This document shows positions 43,117 to 52,697 of a stretch of DNA of 64,000 nt, piece after piece (within the stretch, counting starts at the first letter, position 1; each line of letters opens with the position of its first letter). The stretch is from MH13 sp042140245. Lineage in GTDB: Bacteria > Pseudomonadota > Alphaproteobacteria > Rhizobiales > MH13. A program made the translations under genes and the position numbers. Under the pieces are notes generated by a model that did not search any database, was not told the DNA's origin, and saw only the letters and a list, made by a program, of their open reading frames with translations. Where the stretch lies: assembly GCF_042140245.1 (NCBI RefSeq), contig NZ_CP159483.1, positions 1,984,001 through 2,048,000 on the forward strand, read 5' to 3'.

Positions 43117-43827
43117 ATGCTTAGATCCATTTGGCTTTTTTGCTCTATCTTAATGTTAGTCTGCGCCCACTCTACTTCTGCCCAATCCTCTGCAATCACC
43201 TTTTATGAAACGGCAGAGGCGCTTCGTTTCGAGGCCGAGGATGTCGTGAGCGTTCAGTTTTTGGACGCCGAGCAGCAGGGCCAAGCCCTCCTTGCTGTCA
43301 CCTTGACACCGGCCATGTCGCAGCGCTTGCGCGCATTCACCGAAAACCTTGTCGGCAGAACCATCATGACGGTGTCGCCAGGCCATGTCCTTTCTGCCGA
43401 TATCAGTGTGCGCACGGCCATTTCTGGGCCGGTCGTCCATTTCACCGGTTCTGACAAAGCGGTGATGCGTCGCGTGGCTGAGCGTTTGGAAGCTTTGCGA
43501 AACTCAGACGAGCCGTTGCTTGTCACCTATGAACAGGTCGCAAAACTCGACATTGATGCGGCCCACATCACTCTGGTTCAGGACGATAATGACCGTGACG
43601 AAGAGGTGCTGCGTGTGGCCATTGATGATGCCATCGCCAACGACATATTCGACGCCTGGCCGACGGAACCCAGCGGTTGGATCGCCGCAACCGGTCGGCT
43701 TGTCGTCGACGATTGGTCGATTTCAAACCGAAACGGCGCGGTCGACATAACGCTCCGCGCCCTCACACCCGCGCAACGCGCTTTGGTGCAGTCGTCTGTT
43801 GGCCAGGAGGCGCTATCGGCTGAGTAA
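43117..43827 (+). CDS. Exported protein with SecD P1-head-like domain
   Basis: 236 residues, signal peptide to about residue 22 (LMLVCAHSTSAQ). The middle part resembles the head subdomain of the SecD periplasmic P1 region: LLAVTLTPAMSQRLRAFTEN then VGRTIMTVSPGHVLSADISV and AISGPVVHFTG (in SecD: VGRxIAIVLDGxVxSAPxIxxxIxxG). No transmembrane helices follow, so this is not a translocase subunit. The C-terminal half, ending TPAQRALVQSSVGQ, is unfamiliar. It probably works in the periplasm; function unknown. Confidence 0.8.
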   Translation: MLRSIWLFCSILMLVCAHSTSAQSSAITFYETAEALRFEAEDVVSVQFLDAEQQGQALLAVTLTPAMSQRLRAFTENLVGRTIMTVSPGHVLSADISVRTAISGPVVHFTGSDKAVMRRVAERLEALRNSDEPLLVTYEQVAKLDIDAAHITLVQDDNDRDEEVLRVAIDDAIANDIFDAWPTEPSGWIAATGRLVVDDWSISNRNGAVDITLRALTPAQRALVQSSVGQEALSAE

Positions 43828-44003
43828 GCTGAAGGTGGCACCTGTTGGTGTCATCCTTCTGCCGCATTTCTCATCGACCTGCGCGTTTCGTAGCGAAGGG
43901 GTGTCCTCTGGTTTGAGCGGTCAAACCATAGATAACTGTGTTCGCCCTCGTGCTCCCCCCAAGCGCCAAATTCAGCACATTTGGCCGATCTTTGAGGTCC
44001 CTC

Positions 44004-44357
44004 ATGCAAAAGTTTCTCGCCCCAGTCATTCTGGGCCTGTTTCTCGTCGCTTGCCAGTCAGCGCCCGGCCTGTCTGACAACAGCACCGTGACAACCGCCA
44101 GCTGGTATCAGTGTTGCCACACCACCGCCAATGGCGAGTTGTTCAACCCCGATGGTCTGACTGCTGCCCACCGCACTTTGGCCTTCGGCACGCGCGTGCG
44201 CGTCACCAATCTGGCCAACAACCGTTCCGTGACCGTGCGCATCAATGATCGCGGGCCCTTCATTGGCGGTCGAGGGATCGATCTCAGCCGCGGCGCAGCT
44301 CGTGCCATCGGCTGCATCTCATCTGGTACCTGCCGCGTGTCGATGAGCGTTCTCTGA
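44004..44357 (+). CDS. rlpA: RlpA-like lipoprotein (septal lytic transglycosylase type)
   Basis: 117 residues. Lipobox FLVAC puts the lipid-bearing Cys at about residue 17. The DPBB domain shows ASWYQCCHTTANGELF, LTAAHRTLAFGTRVRVTN and VRINDRGPFIGGRGIDLS followed by RGAARAIG. The catalytic Glu, Asp and His positions of RlpA are present. There is no SPOR domain, so it is a minimal form. The ATG at 44004 has GAGG upstream; the frame is open further back without export features. Confidence 0.92.
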   Translation: MQKFLAPVILGLFLVACQSAPGLSDNSTVTTASWYQCCHTTANGELFNPDGLTAAHRTLAFGTRVRVTNLANNRSVTVRINDRGPFIGGRGIDLSRGAARAIGCISSGTCRVSMSVL

Positions 44358-44415
44358 CCAGCCTTTTGCGTAGCAAATGCTGAGAAAGTGGCATGCCCTT
44401 GCCACGCTAACACGT

Positions 44416-44446
44416 CGTCATCCTCGGGCTTGACCCGAGGATGACG
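44416..44446. repeat. Palindromic repeat between rlpA and uvrB
   Basis: A perfect 13-base stem, CGTCATCCTCGGG (44416-44428) with CCCGAGGATGACG (44434-44446), and a CTTGA loop. It sits between two convergent genes. The sequence GTCATCCTCGGGCTTGACCC is a well-known short palindromic repeat of many alphaproteobacteria. It may serve as a shared 3' end. Confidence 0.8.
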
Positions 44447-44453
44447 ATCCAAT

Positions 44454-46955
44454 TTAGCGGCGGCGGGCCCTTCGCTTCGCCCCGCCGCCTTTTTTCTGGC
44501 CCTCATAGCCACCGGCGCGATCTTCCACCTGCATCTGGGTGGCCAAAGCATCGTCGGCGAGCAGCAGTTCGGTCTCCCTGAGCCTCTTCAGCTCGTCGCG
44601 CAGGCGGGCCGCTTCCTCGAACTCCAGGTTGGCGGCGGCGTCGCGCATCTTGCGCTCCAGCTCTTCCAGCGTCACCTTCATGTTGCCGCCGACCAGCTTG
44701 CCTTCGTCCACCATGCCGGACTTCACATGCACGCGGTCCTTCTCGTACGGGCTGTCGAGAATGTCGGCGATGTCGCGCTTCACGCTTTCCGGCGTGATGC
44801 CATGCTCCTCATTGTAGGCTACTTGCTTCTCGCGGCGGCGGTTGGTTTCAGCAATCGCCCGCTCCATCGATCCGGTCATGCGGTCGGCATAGAGCACCAC
44901 GCGGCCATCCACGTTGCGCGCGGCACGGCCAATGGTCTGGATGAGCGAAGTTTCGGAGCGCAGGAACCCTTCCTTGTCCGCGTCGAGGATCGCCACCAGC
45001 GCGACCTCTGGGATGTCGAGGCCCTCGCGCAACAGGTTGATGCCGACCAGCACGTCAAACGCGCCGAGCCGCAGATCGCGGATGATCTCGATACGCTCCA
45101 CCGTGTCGATGTCGGAGTGCATGTAGCGCACGCGCACGCCGTTTTCGTGCAGATATTCGGTGAGGTCCTCGGCCATGCGCTTGGTGAGCACGGTGACCAG
45201 CGACCGGTAGCCCTGCGCGGCCACTTGCTTCACCTCGTCCAGCAGATCATCCACCTGGGACGTTGCCGGGCGGATATCCACCGGCGGGTCGATGAGGCCG
45301 GTGGGGCGGATCACCTGTTCGGCAAACACGCCGCCAGCCTGCTCCAGCTCCCACGCCGCCGGAGTGGCCGATACGGCGATGGTCTGCGGGCGCATCATGT
45401 CCCACTCTTCAAAGCGCAGCGGCCGGTTGTCCATGCAGCTTGGGAGGCGGAAGCCATATTCGGCCAGTGTCGCCTTGCGGCGGAAGTCACCGCGATACAT
45501 GGCGCCGATCTGCGGGATGGTCTGGTGGGACTCATCAACAAAGATCAGCGCGTTGTCGGGGATGTACTCGAACAGGGTAGGAGGCGGTTCACCCGGCTGG
45601 CGGCCTGACAGGTAGCGCGAATAGTTCTCGATACCCGCGCATGATCCAGTCGCCTGAAGCATTTCCAGATCGAAGTTGCAGCGCTGTTCCAGCCGCTGGG
45701 CTTCGAGCAGTCGGCCCATGCCCTTCAATTCCTGGAGGCGCGACTGCAGTTCTACCTGGATCTTGGTGATCGCCTGGTTCAGCGTCGGGCGCGGCGTTAC
45801 ATGGTGGCTGTTGGCGTAGATTTTCACCTTTTTTAGATCGCCCGCCTTCTGGCCGGTCAGCGGATCGAATTCCGATATTGCCTCAATCTCATCGCCAAAC
45901 ATGGAGATCCGCCAGGCGCGATCCTCATAGTGGGCGGGGAAGATTTCTACCGTATCTCCTCGGACGCGGAACGTGCCACGGGCGAACGCGCCATCATTGC
46001 GCTTGAACTGCAGGGCCACCAGATCAGCCAGCAGGTTGCGCTGGTTGATGCGCTCACCAACCTCCAGCTCGAATGTCATGGCGGTGTAGGTTTCCACCGA
46101 GCCAATGCCGTAGATGCAGGACACCGAGGCGACGATGATCACATCATCGCGTTCCAGCAGCGCGCGCGTTGCCGAGTGGCGCATGCGGTCGATCTGCTCG
46201 TTGATGGAGCTTTCCTTCTCGATGAAGGTGTCGGTCCGCGGGACATAGGCTTCCGGCTGATAGTAGTCGTAGTAGGAGACGAAATACTCCACCGCATTGT
46301 CGGGGAAGAAATTCTTGAACTCCCCGTAAAGCTGGGCGGCCAGCGTCTTGTTGTGGGCCAGCACCACCGCCGGGCGCTGGGTGCGTTGGATGACCTGCGC
46401 CATCGTGTAGGTTTTGCCTGAGCCGGTGACGCCGAGCAGCACTTGGGTCTGGTCCTGATCGCTGATACCCTCCACCAGATCAGCGATGGCGGTGGGCTGG
46501 TCGCCCTTGGGCTCATAGTCGGAGGCGAGCTTAAACGGAATGCCGCCTTCCGATTTGACCGGGCGTTCGGGGCGGTGCGGTGTCCAGGTGCCTTCGCGAA
46601 AGGCCGGGTGGCCGTTCTCGATCAGATCTTCCAGCGCTTTCACGGTGGCGGTCACGCCATCATTGGCCGGCAGGTTCTTGGCGTCCTCCAGCGAGACATC
46701 CATGCCCGCGACTGGGTTCAGGCCAGCGGCAGCGCGCTTCTTGGGATCATGGGTGCCGCCAAGTGAGGTTCCGCGCGCGGATTTGGCGGGCTTGGCTTTC
46801 TTTTTAGCCGCAGGCTTTTTCTTGGCTTCATCCTCCACCTCTTTGGCGAAGGTGGAGCCGATTTTCATCGGGTCGAAGACATCGACTGGCGTGCCGCTGT
46901 CGAAAGCAGGTTGCGGGGCTTCTTCGAATCCGGAGGGCTTTTTCTTGGTGCTCAT
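44454..46955 (-). CDS. uvrB: Excinuclease ABC subunit B
   Basis: 833 residues. Helicase motif I is VLLGVTGSGKTYTMAQVIQR. The beta-hairpin region (YYDYYQPEAYVPRTDTFIEK) inserts into damaged DNA. Motif II is ALIFVDESHQT and motif VI is TIGRAARNVDGRV. The C-terminal UVR motif (LEELERKMRDAAANLEFEEA) binds UvrC. The first 120 residues before the conserved core are Lys/Ala-rich, a typical alphaproteobacterial extension, and the C-terminus is basic (KRRARRR). Start at ATG 46955. Confidence 0.97.
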   Translation of the reverse strand: MSTKKKPSGFEEAPQPAFDSGTPVDVFDPMKIGSTFAKEVEDEAKKKPAAKKKAKPAKSARGTSLGGTHDPKKRAAAGLNPVAGMDVSLEDAKNLPANDGVTATVKALEDLIENGHPAFREGTWTPHRPERPVKSEGGIPFKLASDYEPKGDQPTAIADLVEGISDQDQTQVLLGVTGSGKTYTMAQVIQRTQRPAVVLAHNKTLAAQLYGEFKNFFPDNAVEYFVSYYDYYQPEAYVPRTDTFIEKESSINEQIDRMRHSATRALLERDDVIIVASVSCIYGIGSVETYTAMTFELEVGERINQRNLLADLVALQFKRNDGAFARGTFRVRGDTVEIFPAHYEDRAWRISMFGDEIEAISEFDPLTGQKAGDLKKVKIYANSHHVTPRPTLNQAITKIQVELQSRLQELKGMGRLLEAQRLEQRCNFDLEMLQATGSCAGIENYSRYLSGRQPGEPPPTLFEYIPDNALIFVDESHQTIPQIGAMYRGDFRRKATLAEYGFRLPSCMDNRPLRFEEWDMMRPQTIAVSATPAAWELEQAGGVFAEQVIRPTGLIDPPVDIRPATSQVDDLLDEVKQVAAQGYRSLVTVLTKRMAEDLTEYLHENGVRVRYMHSDIDTVERIEIIRDLRLGAFDVLVGINLLREGLDIPEVALVAILDADKEGFLRSETSLIQTIGRAARNVDGRVVLYADRMTGSMERAIAETNRRREKQVAYNEEHGITPESVKRDIADILDSPYEKDRVHVKSGMVDEGKLVGGNMKVTLEELERKMRDAAANLEFEEAARLRDELKRLRETELLLADDALATQMQVEDRAGGYEGQKKGGGAKRRARRR

Positions 46956-47227
46956 GCCTCTGTATATGGCTGCGAGCGCGGGCGAGGGGAAGGCCATCTG
47001 CAACGATATCCTGACAGATTTGTCAGCATGTTGGCAGGAGGGGAGCGTTACGTGGTAGGGCAAAACGCGGCGTGCCCGCCATATGTCCGCACGCTGGTCT
47101 TTCGCAATCTGGATTGGCTTGCCTGACTTTTGCCTCACATCGTTTTGATTGGACCGTTGGTTCCAACCTTTGAGATGCTGCCTCACCGGCCCAATGACGG
47201 GCAAGTTTGCGCCATCTCGAGGTTCCC

Positions 47228-47377
47228 ATGATCAAGCGTTTTGTTCTGTTAGCCACTCTTCTTGCTGCACCGGTTGTTGCCAGTGCTGAAGTTCTTCTGC
47301 CATCTGAAACGGCAGCGCCGCGCTGCGAGGACGGGCAGGTTTACGACCCAAACGTTGATCGGTGCGTGGATCGCTGA
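47228..47377 (+). CDS. 49-residue exported peptide with Cys pair
   Basis: A short gene: ATG at 47228, GAGG six bases upstream, stop at 47375-47377. Residues 1-20 (MIKRFVLLATLLAAPVVASA) are a textbook signal peptide. The 29-residue mature part contains CEDGQVYDPNVDRCVDR with two cysteines spaced by 13, which could form one disulfide. It resembles the short 'C...G.v.d...C' tail motifs of small periplasmic proteins. Function unknown. It is read toward the VWA-like gene, 25 bases away on the other strand. Confidence 0.72.
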   Translation: MIKRFVLLATLLAAPVVASAEVLLPSETAAPRCEDGQVYDPNVDRCVDR

Positions 47378-47402
47378 CCTGCCCTTTTAACGCCGACTGT
47401 TG

Positions 47403-48314
47403 TTACTGTCGTTCAGGGATACTTAGCATCCCATCCATGGTCCGGCCATCGGAGTAGAGCGCACGCACGCGCACGGCGTTGGTGTCCACCGACTCCATCG
47501 ACAGCTCCAGGGTTCCGCCATTTTCTAGTGTGGCAAAGAAGCCGCGTAGATTGTCGTCAGACAGACGCTGGTTGGTCATAGAGGGGTAGAGGGTGGTGCC
47601 CTGTGTGCGCGACGCCATTTCCCGCAGGTCCAGATGGTTGGCCAGATCTGCCTCACCACCCGCATAAGCCATGCCGATGATGATGACTCCAGCCTCATCG
47701 GCAGCGTCGATCAGGCGGTTGATGCTGGAGACTGAGGCGTTTTGCCGGCCATCGGTGAACAGCACCAAGGCTTTGCGATCGGCATCCAACGCGGCCAGGC
47801 GCTCAATGGCCGATAGCGCTGAAAGATAGAGCCCGGAACGGTCTTGCGGCGCGACCTCTTGGGCCTGCAACCGATCAAGGTTCGCCAAGGCTTGGTTTGG
47901 GTCGGCGCCGAAGGGGCTGAGCGTTTCCAACGTGCCGTCATAGGTTTGCACTTCGATCAAGCGACGATCACTGGCTTGCTCGATCATGTCGGTCAAATCG
48001 GCACGAATGCCGCCATAGCGGTCATCGGTGATAAGGCCGACGGGCGATTGATGGGTTTCGTCAACCAGCATCAGCCAAGCGGCGGTGCCTTCAAACGGCG
48101 TCACCATCAGGCTGTCGTCGTTCATGGCGCCATTGATGCGCTCAATCTTATCAAGGGTGGCGGGTACAACGGCGCGTAGATCGCAGGTGATGTATCCACC
48201 CGCGCCAGTCATGCAGGTCCCGTTTGGAAGGTCCGGTGCTGCAACGGCAGGCAGGCTGAGGGCGATACCGAGGCCAAGTGGCGCGGCCAACAGAAGGCTA
48301 AAGGAACGCAACAT
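47403..48314 (-). CDS. Exported protein with divergent von Willebrand A-like domain
   Basis: 303 residues with signal peptide to about residue 26 (GLGIALSLPAVAAP). A VWA-like fold is suggested by AWLMLVDETHQSPVG (first strand with a MIDAS-like Asp but not the canonical DxSxS), GLYLSALSAIERLAALDADR, ALVLFTDGRQNASVSSINRL and GVIIIGMAYAGGEADLANHL. The MIDAS is incomplete, so metal-dependent ligand binding is doubtful. AAGGAAAGG precedes the ATG. It is periplasmic and stands alone; function unknown. Confidence 0.82.
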   Translation of the reverse strand: MLRSFSLLLAAPLGLGIALSLPAVAAPDLPNGTCMTGAGGYITCDLRAVVPATLDKIERINGAMNDDSLMVTPFEGTAAWLMLVDETHQSPVGLITDDRYGGIRADLTDMIEQASDRRLIEVQTYDGTLETLSPFGADPNQALANLDRLQAQEVAPQDRSGLYLSALSAIERLAALDADRKALVLFTDGRQNASVSSINRLIDAADEAGVIIIGMAYAGGEADLANHLDLREMASRTQGTTLYPSMTNQRLSDDNLRGFFATLENGGTLELSMESVDTNAVRVRALYSDGRTMDGMLSIPERQ

Positions 48315-48506
48315 GGTCGTATCCTTTCCTTAAACGTTGAGACCAATAGCCTGCGGTGGCTTGCCGCACTATGCAAATCACTTTTCCGGCTGGGCGAAGG
48401 GCCGACGACGCTAAGTGCGATTACGGATTGCGTCTGTTCCAGCTTGTAAGCCCACGCTTATGAATTCAGTCTTGCTTCCAGAAAACCAATTCAGAGGAGG
48501 CAAGAT

Positions 48507-50465
48507 ATGACTTTCACGCTTAATCGACGAACGTTTCTGGCTGGGGCTGCAGGGCTGATCGCACTGCACCCATTCTCTGTGCGTGCATCAGCCAATCAGG
48601 CACATCTGCGGATCATGGAAACGACCGATCTGCATGTGCATGTGTTTCCCTATGACTACTATGCCGACCGTCCACGTGACACCGTTGGCCTGGCGCGGAC
48701 GGCAGCGCTGATCCAGTCAGTGCGCGATGAAAGCACCAACTCGCTTCTTCTCGATAATGGCGACTTTCTTCAAGGCAACCCAATGGGCGACTACATCGCC
48801 TATGAGCGCGGGATGGCTGACGGGGACACCCACCCCGTGATCAATGCCATGAATGTGCTTGGTTTTGATGCCTCCACACTTGGCAATCACGAGTTCAACT
48901 ACGGTCTATCATTTTTGGAGAAGTCGCTGGCCGGTGCCAACTTCCCGTTCGTTTGTGCCAATGTCGTCTCGCAGATGGGGGCGACGCCCACCGATGATGC
49001 GACGCTCATTCCTCCCTATCTGATCCTTGACCACCAAGTGACCGATGGGGCCGGTGAGCAACACCCAATCAAAGTTGGGTTGATTGGGTTTGTGCCGCCA
49101 CAGATCATGACGTGGGATCGCCGTCATCTGGAAGGCAATGTGATGGCGCGGGACATTCTAGAAACCGCCCAAGCCTATGTGCCGCAAATGAAGGAAGAAG
49201 GCGCGGATATCGTCATCGCGCTGTCGCATTCAGGTATTGGAGAAGCCAACGCCATTGAAGGCATGGAGAATGCTTCAGTTCCTTTGGCGGCGATCGATGG
49301 GATTGATGCCATTTTGACCGGACACCACCACCGCGTGTTCCCAGGCCCCGATTATGAGGACACACCAGGTGTGGATGCAGCCGCGGGCACCATTATGGGC
49401 AAACCAGCCGTGATGGGTGGGTTCTGGGGCAGCCATATGGGGCTGTTGGACCTGATGCTGGAACGAGATGGCGGCGGATGGCGCATTGCAGCACACACGT
49501 CTGAAGCGCGACCGATTTCAATGCGTAACGAAGATCGTTCGGTCTCGCCACTGGCGGAAAGCGTGCCAGCGGTTCTGGAGTCGGTGCAGCAAGAGCACGA
49601 TGAAACGCTGGCCTATGTCCGTCGCGCGGTTGGTCGCACGGCGGCTCCACTGCACAGCTATTTTGCCTTGGTGGCCGATGACCCATCGGTTCAGATCGTC
49701 TCCATTGCGCAGACTTGGTATATGCAGCAGATGCTGGCGGGTACGGAGTATGAAGGCCTGCCGATCCTTTCGGCGGCCGCACCGTTCAAGGCCGGTGGGC
49801 GTGGTGGGCCTGAATATTACACCGATGTGCCTGCAGGGGATGTGGCCATCCGCAATGTGGCTGACCTTTATCTCTACCCCAACACCACGCGGGCCGTTCT
49901 GGTTACCGGTGAACAGGTGAAGGATTGGCTGGAGCGGTCAGCTGGCATCTTCAATCAGATCGAACCGGGCGGCAGCGATCAAGTGCTGCTGAACCCAGAA
50001 TTCCCAAGCTACAATTTCGATGTGATCGATGGTGTGACCTATCAGATCGACCTATCGCAGCCTTCGAAGTTCGATTCCGATGGTAATCTGGTTAATCCCG
50101 ACGCCAACCGTATCGTCGACCTCACCTACAATGGCGAACCGGTGTCACCCGACCAGCAGTTCGTGATTGCCTCGAACAATTATCGTGCCGGTGGCGGCGG
50201 CAGTTTCCCTGGTGCATCGCCAGAAACGACGATCTTTGAAGGCCCGGACACCAACCGGGATGTGATTGTGCGCTACATTGTTGAGCAGGGCACGATCAAT
50301 CCGAGTGCGGATGCCAACTGGTCGTTTGCGCCCATGCCTGGAACCACCGTGCTGTTTGATACCGGTCCAGCGGCAGAAGCTTATGCCGAGGACGTGCCGG
50401 GTGTCAGCATTGAGCCTGTTGGGGACGGACCGGACGGTTTCGCCCGCTTCCGTATCGCGCTTTAA
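48507..50465 (+). CDS. cpdB: 2',3'-cyclic-nucleotide 2'-phosphodiesterase/3'-nucleotidase
   Basis: 652 residues. A Tat signal (NRRTFLAGAAGLIAL) precedes the metallophosphatase domain: METTDLHVHVFPYDYY, LLLDNGDFLQGNPMG, LGNHEFNYGLSFLE, ALSHSGIGE and DAILTGHHHRVFPG hold the dinuclear metal ligands. The C-terminal 5'-nucleotidase domain has NNYRAGGGGSFPGA. It degrades cyclic and 3' nucleotides in the periplasm. A GGAGG site precedes the start. Use of Tat rather than Sec export suggests metal loading before export. Confidence 0.95.
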   Translation: MTFTLNRRTFLAGAAGLIALHPFSVRASANQAHLRIMETTDLHVHVFPYDYYADRPRDTVGLARTAALIQSVRDESTNSLLLDNGDFLQGNPMGDYIAYERGMADGDTHPVINAMNVLGFDASTLGNHEFNYGLSFLEKSLAGANFPFVCANVVSQMGATPTDDATLIPPYLILDHQVTDGAGEQHPIKVGLIGFVPPQIMTWDRRHLEGNVMARDILETAQAYVPQMKEEGADIVIALSHSGIGEANAIEGMENASVPLAAIDGIDAILTGHHHRVFPGPDYEDTPGVDAAAGTIMGKPAVMGGFWGSHMGLLDLMLERDGGGWRIAAHTSEARPISMRNEDRSVSPLAESVPAVLESVQQEHDETLAYVRRAVGRTAAPLHSYFALVADDPSVQIVSIAQTWYMQQMLAGTEYEGLPILSAAAPFKAGGRGGPEYYTDVPAGDVAIRNVADLYLYPNTTRAVLVTGEQVKDWLERSAGIFNQIEPGGSDQVLLNPEFPSYNFDVIDGVTYQIDLSQPSKFDSDGNLVNPDANRIVDLTYNGEPVSPDQQFVIASNNYRAGGGGSFPGASPETTIFEGPDTNRDVIVRYIVEQGTINPSADANWSFAPMPGTTVLFDTGPAAEAYAEDVPGVSIEPVGDGPDGFARFRIAL

Positions 50466-50478
50466 AGCCTTTTGTATC

Positions 50479-50507
50479 ATGGCCGGGGCACGCGTTGTTC
50501 CGGCCAT
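50479..50507. terminator. Hairpin after cpdB
   Basis: A perfect 8-base stem ATGGCCGG/CCGGCCAT (50479-50486 with 50500-50507), 14 bases after the cpdB stop. There is no T run behind it, so termination is uncertain. Confidence 0.4.
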
Positions 50508-50612
50508 ACGCTATCAAGCCATTTGAGACCTCTCGGCGTTCGTTGTCCGTGATGTACTGACGGGTGCTTGAGTGGGCTTGCCTTGCATCTTTTCCGGTCG
50601 CATGAACGCCTC

Positions 50613-51788
50613 ATGCTTCGCGATCTCACACCTCAAGCTGTGTTTATCGGCTTGCTGGCAGCCTTTGTTGGCTTTGCCTCGTCTTTTGCCGTGGTGCTGG
50701 CCGGTTTGCGCGCTGTCGGTGCGACAGAAGCCGAGGCCGCATCTGGCCTGATGGCTTCAGCCATTGCGATGGGGCTTTGCGGCGTGGTGGTGAGCTTGCG
50801 GACCAAGCAGCCGGTCAGCGTGGCATGGACGACACCGGGCGCGGCGCTTCTGGCGGGTTCGGCGAGTGTCGCGGGCGGGTTTTCTGATGCGGTCGGTGCC
50901 TTTCTCATCTGCGGTGGATTGATCATTCTCTCAGGGCTCTGGCGACCCTTTGGTCGTGCTGTGGAAGCGATCCCTGGATCACTGGCCAATGCCATGCTTG
51001 CCGGAATTCTGCTGGTCCTTTGCCTGGCACCGTTTCGCGCCATCGCGTTCGATCCGCTGCTGGGTCTGCCTATCCTGGTGGCCTGGATCATCGGTGGGCG
51101 GATCAACCGTTTTCTGGGCGTGCCAGCCGCGCTTTTGGCGTTCATCCTTGTGGTGGTTTTTGGGGTTGAGTTCCCGCCCGATTGGCAGGCGGGAATTGCT
51201 GCCTCTTTGCTGCCAGCGCCGGAGGTGATCGTTCCGACCTTCTCTCTTTCTGCGCTATTTGGCATGGCGCTGCCGCTGTTCATCGTGACCATGGCTTCCC
51301 AGAATGTGCCAGGCTTGGCGGTGCTGAAAGCCAATGGCTACGTTACAAAGACCGGGCCGCTGCTTACCGCGACGGGCATCTTCTCGTTCCTCAGTGCACC
51401 TTTCGCCGGCATCTCCTCCAATCTGGCGGCAATCACAGCAGCGATGCTGGCGGGTGAAGAGGCCGGACCTGACAGCGACAAACGCTATTGGGGTACCGTG
51501 GTGTGCGGTGTCGCCTACTGTCTTTTCGGACTGTTCGCCGGTGTGGTGATTGCCTTTGTCAGCCTGGCGCCATCGATCTTGATCGAAGCGGTGGCGGGCT
51601 TGGCGCTGATCTCCGCCTTTGGGGCGGCCTCGCTCAATGCCTTCAAGGTTGAAGAGGAACGCCCTGCAGCTGCGGTCACGTTTCTGGCTGCCGCGTCCGG
51701 CATGACGATCTTGGGGATTTCCGGCGCCTTCTGGGGGCTTATTGCCGGTGGCATCATTCTTGCGCTGGCCAAACGGAAATCGGCTTAG
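50613..51788 (+). CDS. benE: BenE-family transporter
   Basis: A 391-residue inner-membrane protein with about 12 helices. BenE landmarks are FIGLLAAFVGFASSFAVVLA, KQPVSVAWTTPGAALLAGSA, EAIPGSLANAMLAGILLVLC, TMASQNVPGLAVLKANGYVT and FAGISSNLAAITAAMLAGEE. BenE proteins are described as benzoate/proton symporters, but no benzoate genes are nearby, so the true substrate is open. I chose ATG 50613; an in-frame TTG at 50568 would add 15 residues. The upstream site is weak. Confidence 0.9.
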   Translation: MLRDLTPQAVFIGLLAAFVGFASSFAVVLAGLRAVGATEAEAASGLMASAIAMGLCGVVVSLRTKQPVSVAWTTPGAALLAGSASVAGGFSDAVGAFLICGGLIILSGLWRPFGRAVEAIPGSLANAMLAGILLVLCLAPFRAIAFDPLLGLPILVAWIIGGRINRFLGVPAALLAFILVVVFGVEFPPDWQAGIAASLLPAPEVIVPTFSLSALFGMALPLFIVTMASQNVPGLAVLKANGYVTKTGPLLTATGIFSFLSAPFAGISSNLAAITAAMLAGEEAGPDSDKRYWGTVVCGVAYCLFGLFAGVVIAFVSLAPSILIEAVAGLALISAFGAASLNAFKVEEERPAAAVTFLAAASGMTILGISGAFWGLIAGGIILALAKRKSA

Positions 51789-51795
51789 GGTTCCT

Positions 51796-52677
51796 TTAGC
51801 CGGGCTTGCTCAACTCTTCGGCCAGAATGTCAAACACGAGGCGAATACGGCGTGAGGTGCGCAGCTCGCGGTGCGTGACCAGCCAGATCGGGAAGTGGAT
51901 CGGTGGTAGCTCTTCGAGCACCTGAACCATGTTAGGAGAGGTCCTCGCTGTTTCGTCCATGGTGATGCCAATGCCTAGTCCCTGGCGCGCCATTTCCCAG
52001 CAGGCGACAGTGTTTTCCGATGAGACCGGGAAGCTTGCGGCCGATACTTTCAAGCCAAGTGCCTGCAAATAGCCAATGAACCGCTCAGAACGATCAAAGC
52101 CGACAAAAACCGGGCCGCTAACATCTTCTGGTTTGTGTGGATGCCCGTGTTTTTCAATCCAACTCTCCGAGGCGTAGAAGTGCGCCTCAGCATCGCGCAG
52201 TTTCTTGCCGATCAGATCAGGCTCAGTGGGCTGAACGTGCCGCACCGCGATATCGGCCTCCCGCCGCCGTAAGTCCGAGAGCGCGTTGGAAACCACCAAG
52301 TCAATGCTGACCTGCGGGGCGGCTTCGCGGATTTTTGCGATGATCGGCGGCAGAATGTTGATCGAGATGCCATCGCCAGCGGAGATGCTGACCAAGCCTT
52401 CCACCGCTTCTGAGCGGCCTGTGGCCACCAGCGCCAAAGCGTCGGCAGCTTGGGCCATGTCTTTGCCGTGATGCAGCAAATCAAGGCCGGTTTCGGTGAG
52501 CACGAGCTTCTTGCCGATGCGTTCGAAGAGGGTGAGGCCAAGGGCGTCTTCAAGCGAGGCGACTTGGCGGCTGAGGGTTGGTTGGGTGAGACCCAACTGC
52601 CGCGCAGCTGCGGAGAGTGACCCGGTTTCGGCGGCGGCGATAAAGCCGCGCATCTGGTTCCAATCAAAATTTGACAT
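51796..52677 (-). CDS. LysR-family transcriptional regulator
   Basis: 293 residues. The N-terminal winged HTH reads MRGFIAAAETGSLSAAARQL, GLTQPTLSRQVASLEDALGL and TLFERIGKKLVLTETG. The C-terminal periplasmic-binding-like effector domain follows (GLVSISAGDGISINILPPII). It diverges from the methyltransferase gene over 84 bases that contain a TGCG-N6-CGCA palindrome, so it probably regulates that gene and itself. The ligand is unknown. Confidence 0.95.
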   Translation of the reverse strand: MSNFDWNQMRGFIAAAETGSLSAAARQLGLTQPTLSRQVASLEDALGLTLFERIGKKLVLTETGLDLLHHGKDMAQAADALALVATGRSEAVEGLVSISAGDGISINILPPIIAKIREAAPQVSIDLVVSNALSDLRRREADIAVRHVQPTEPDLIGKKLRDAEAHFYASESWIEKHGHPHKPEDVSGPVFVGFDRSERFIGYLQALGLKVSAASFPVSSENTVACWEMARQGLGIGITMDETARTSPNMVQVLEELPPIHFPIWLVTHRELRTSRRIRLVFDILAEELSKPG

Positions 52678-52697
52678 ACAGATACGCATATCATGAC

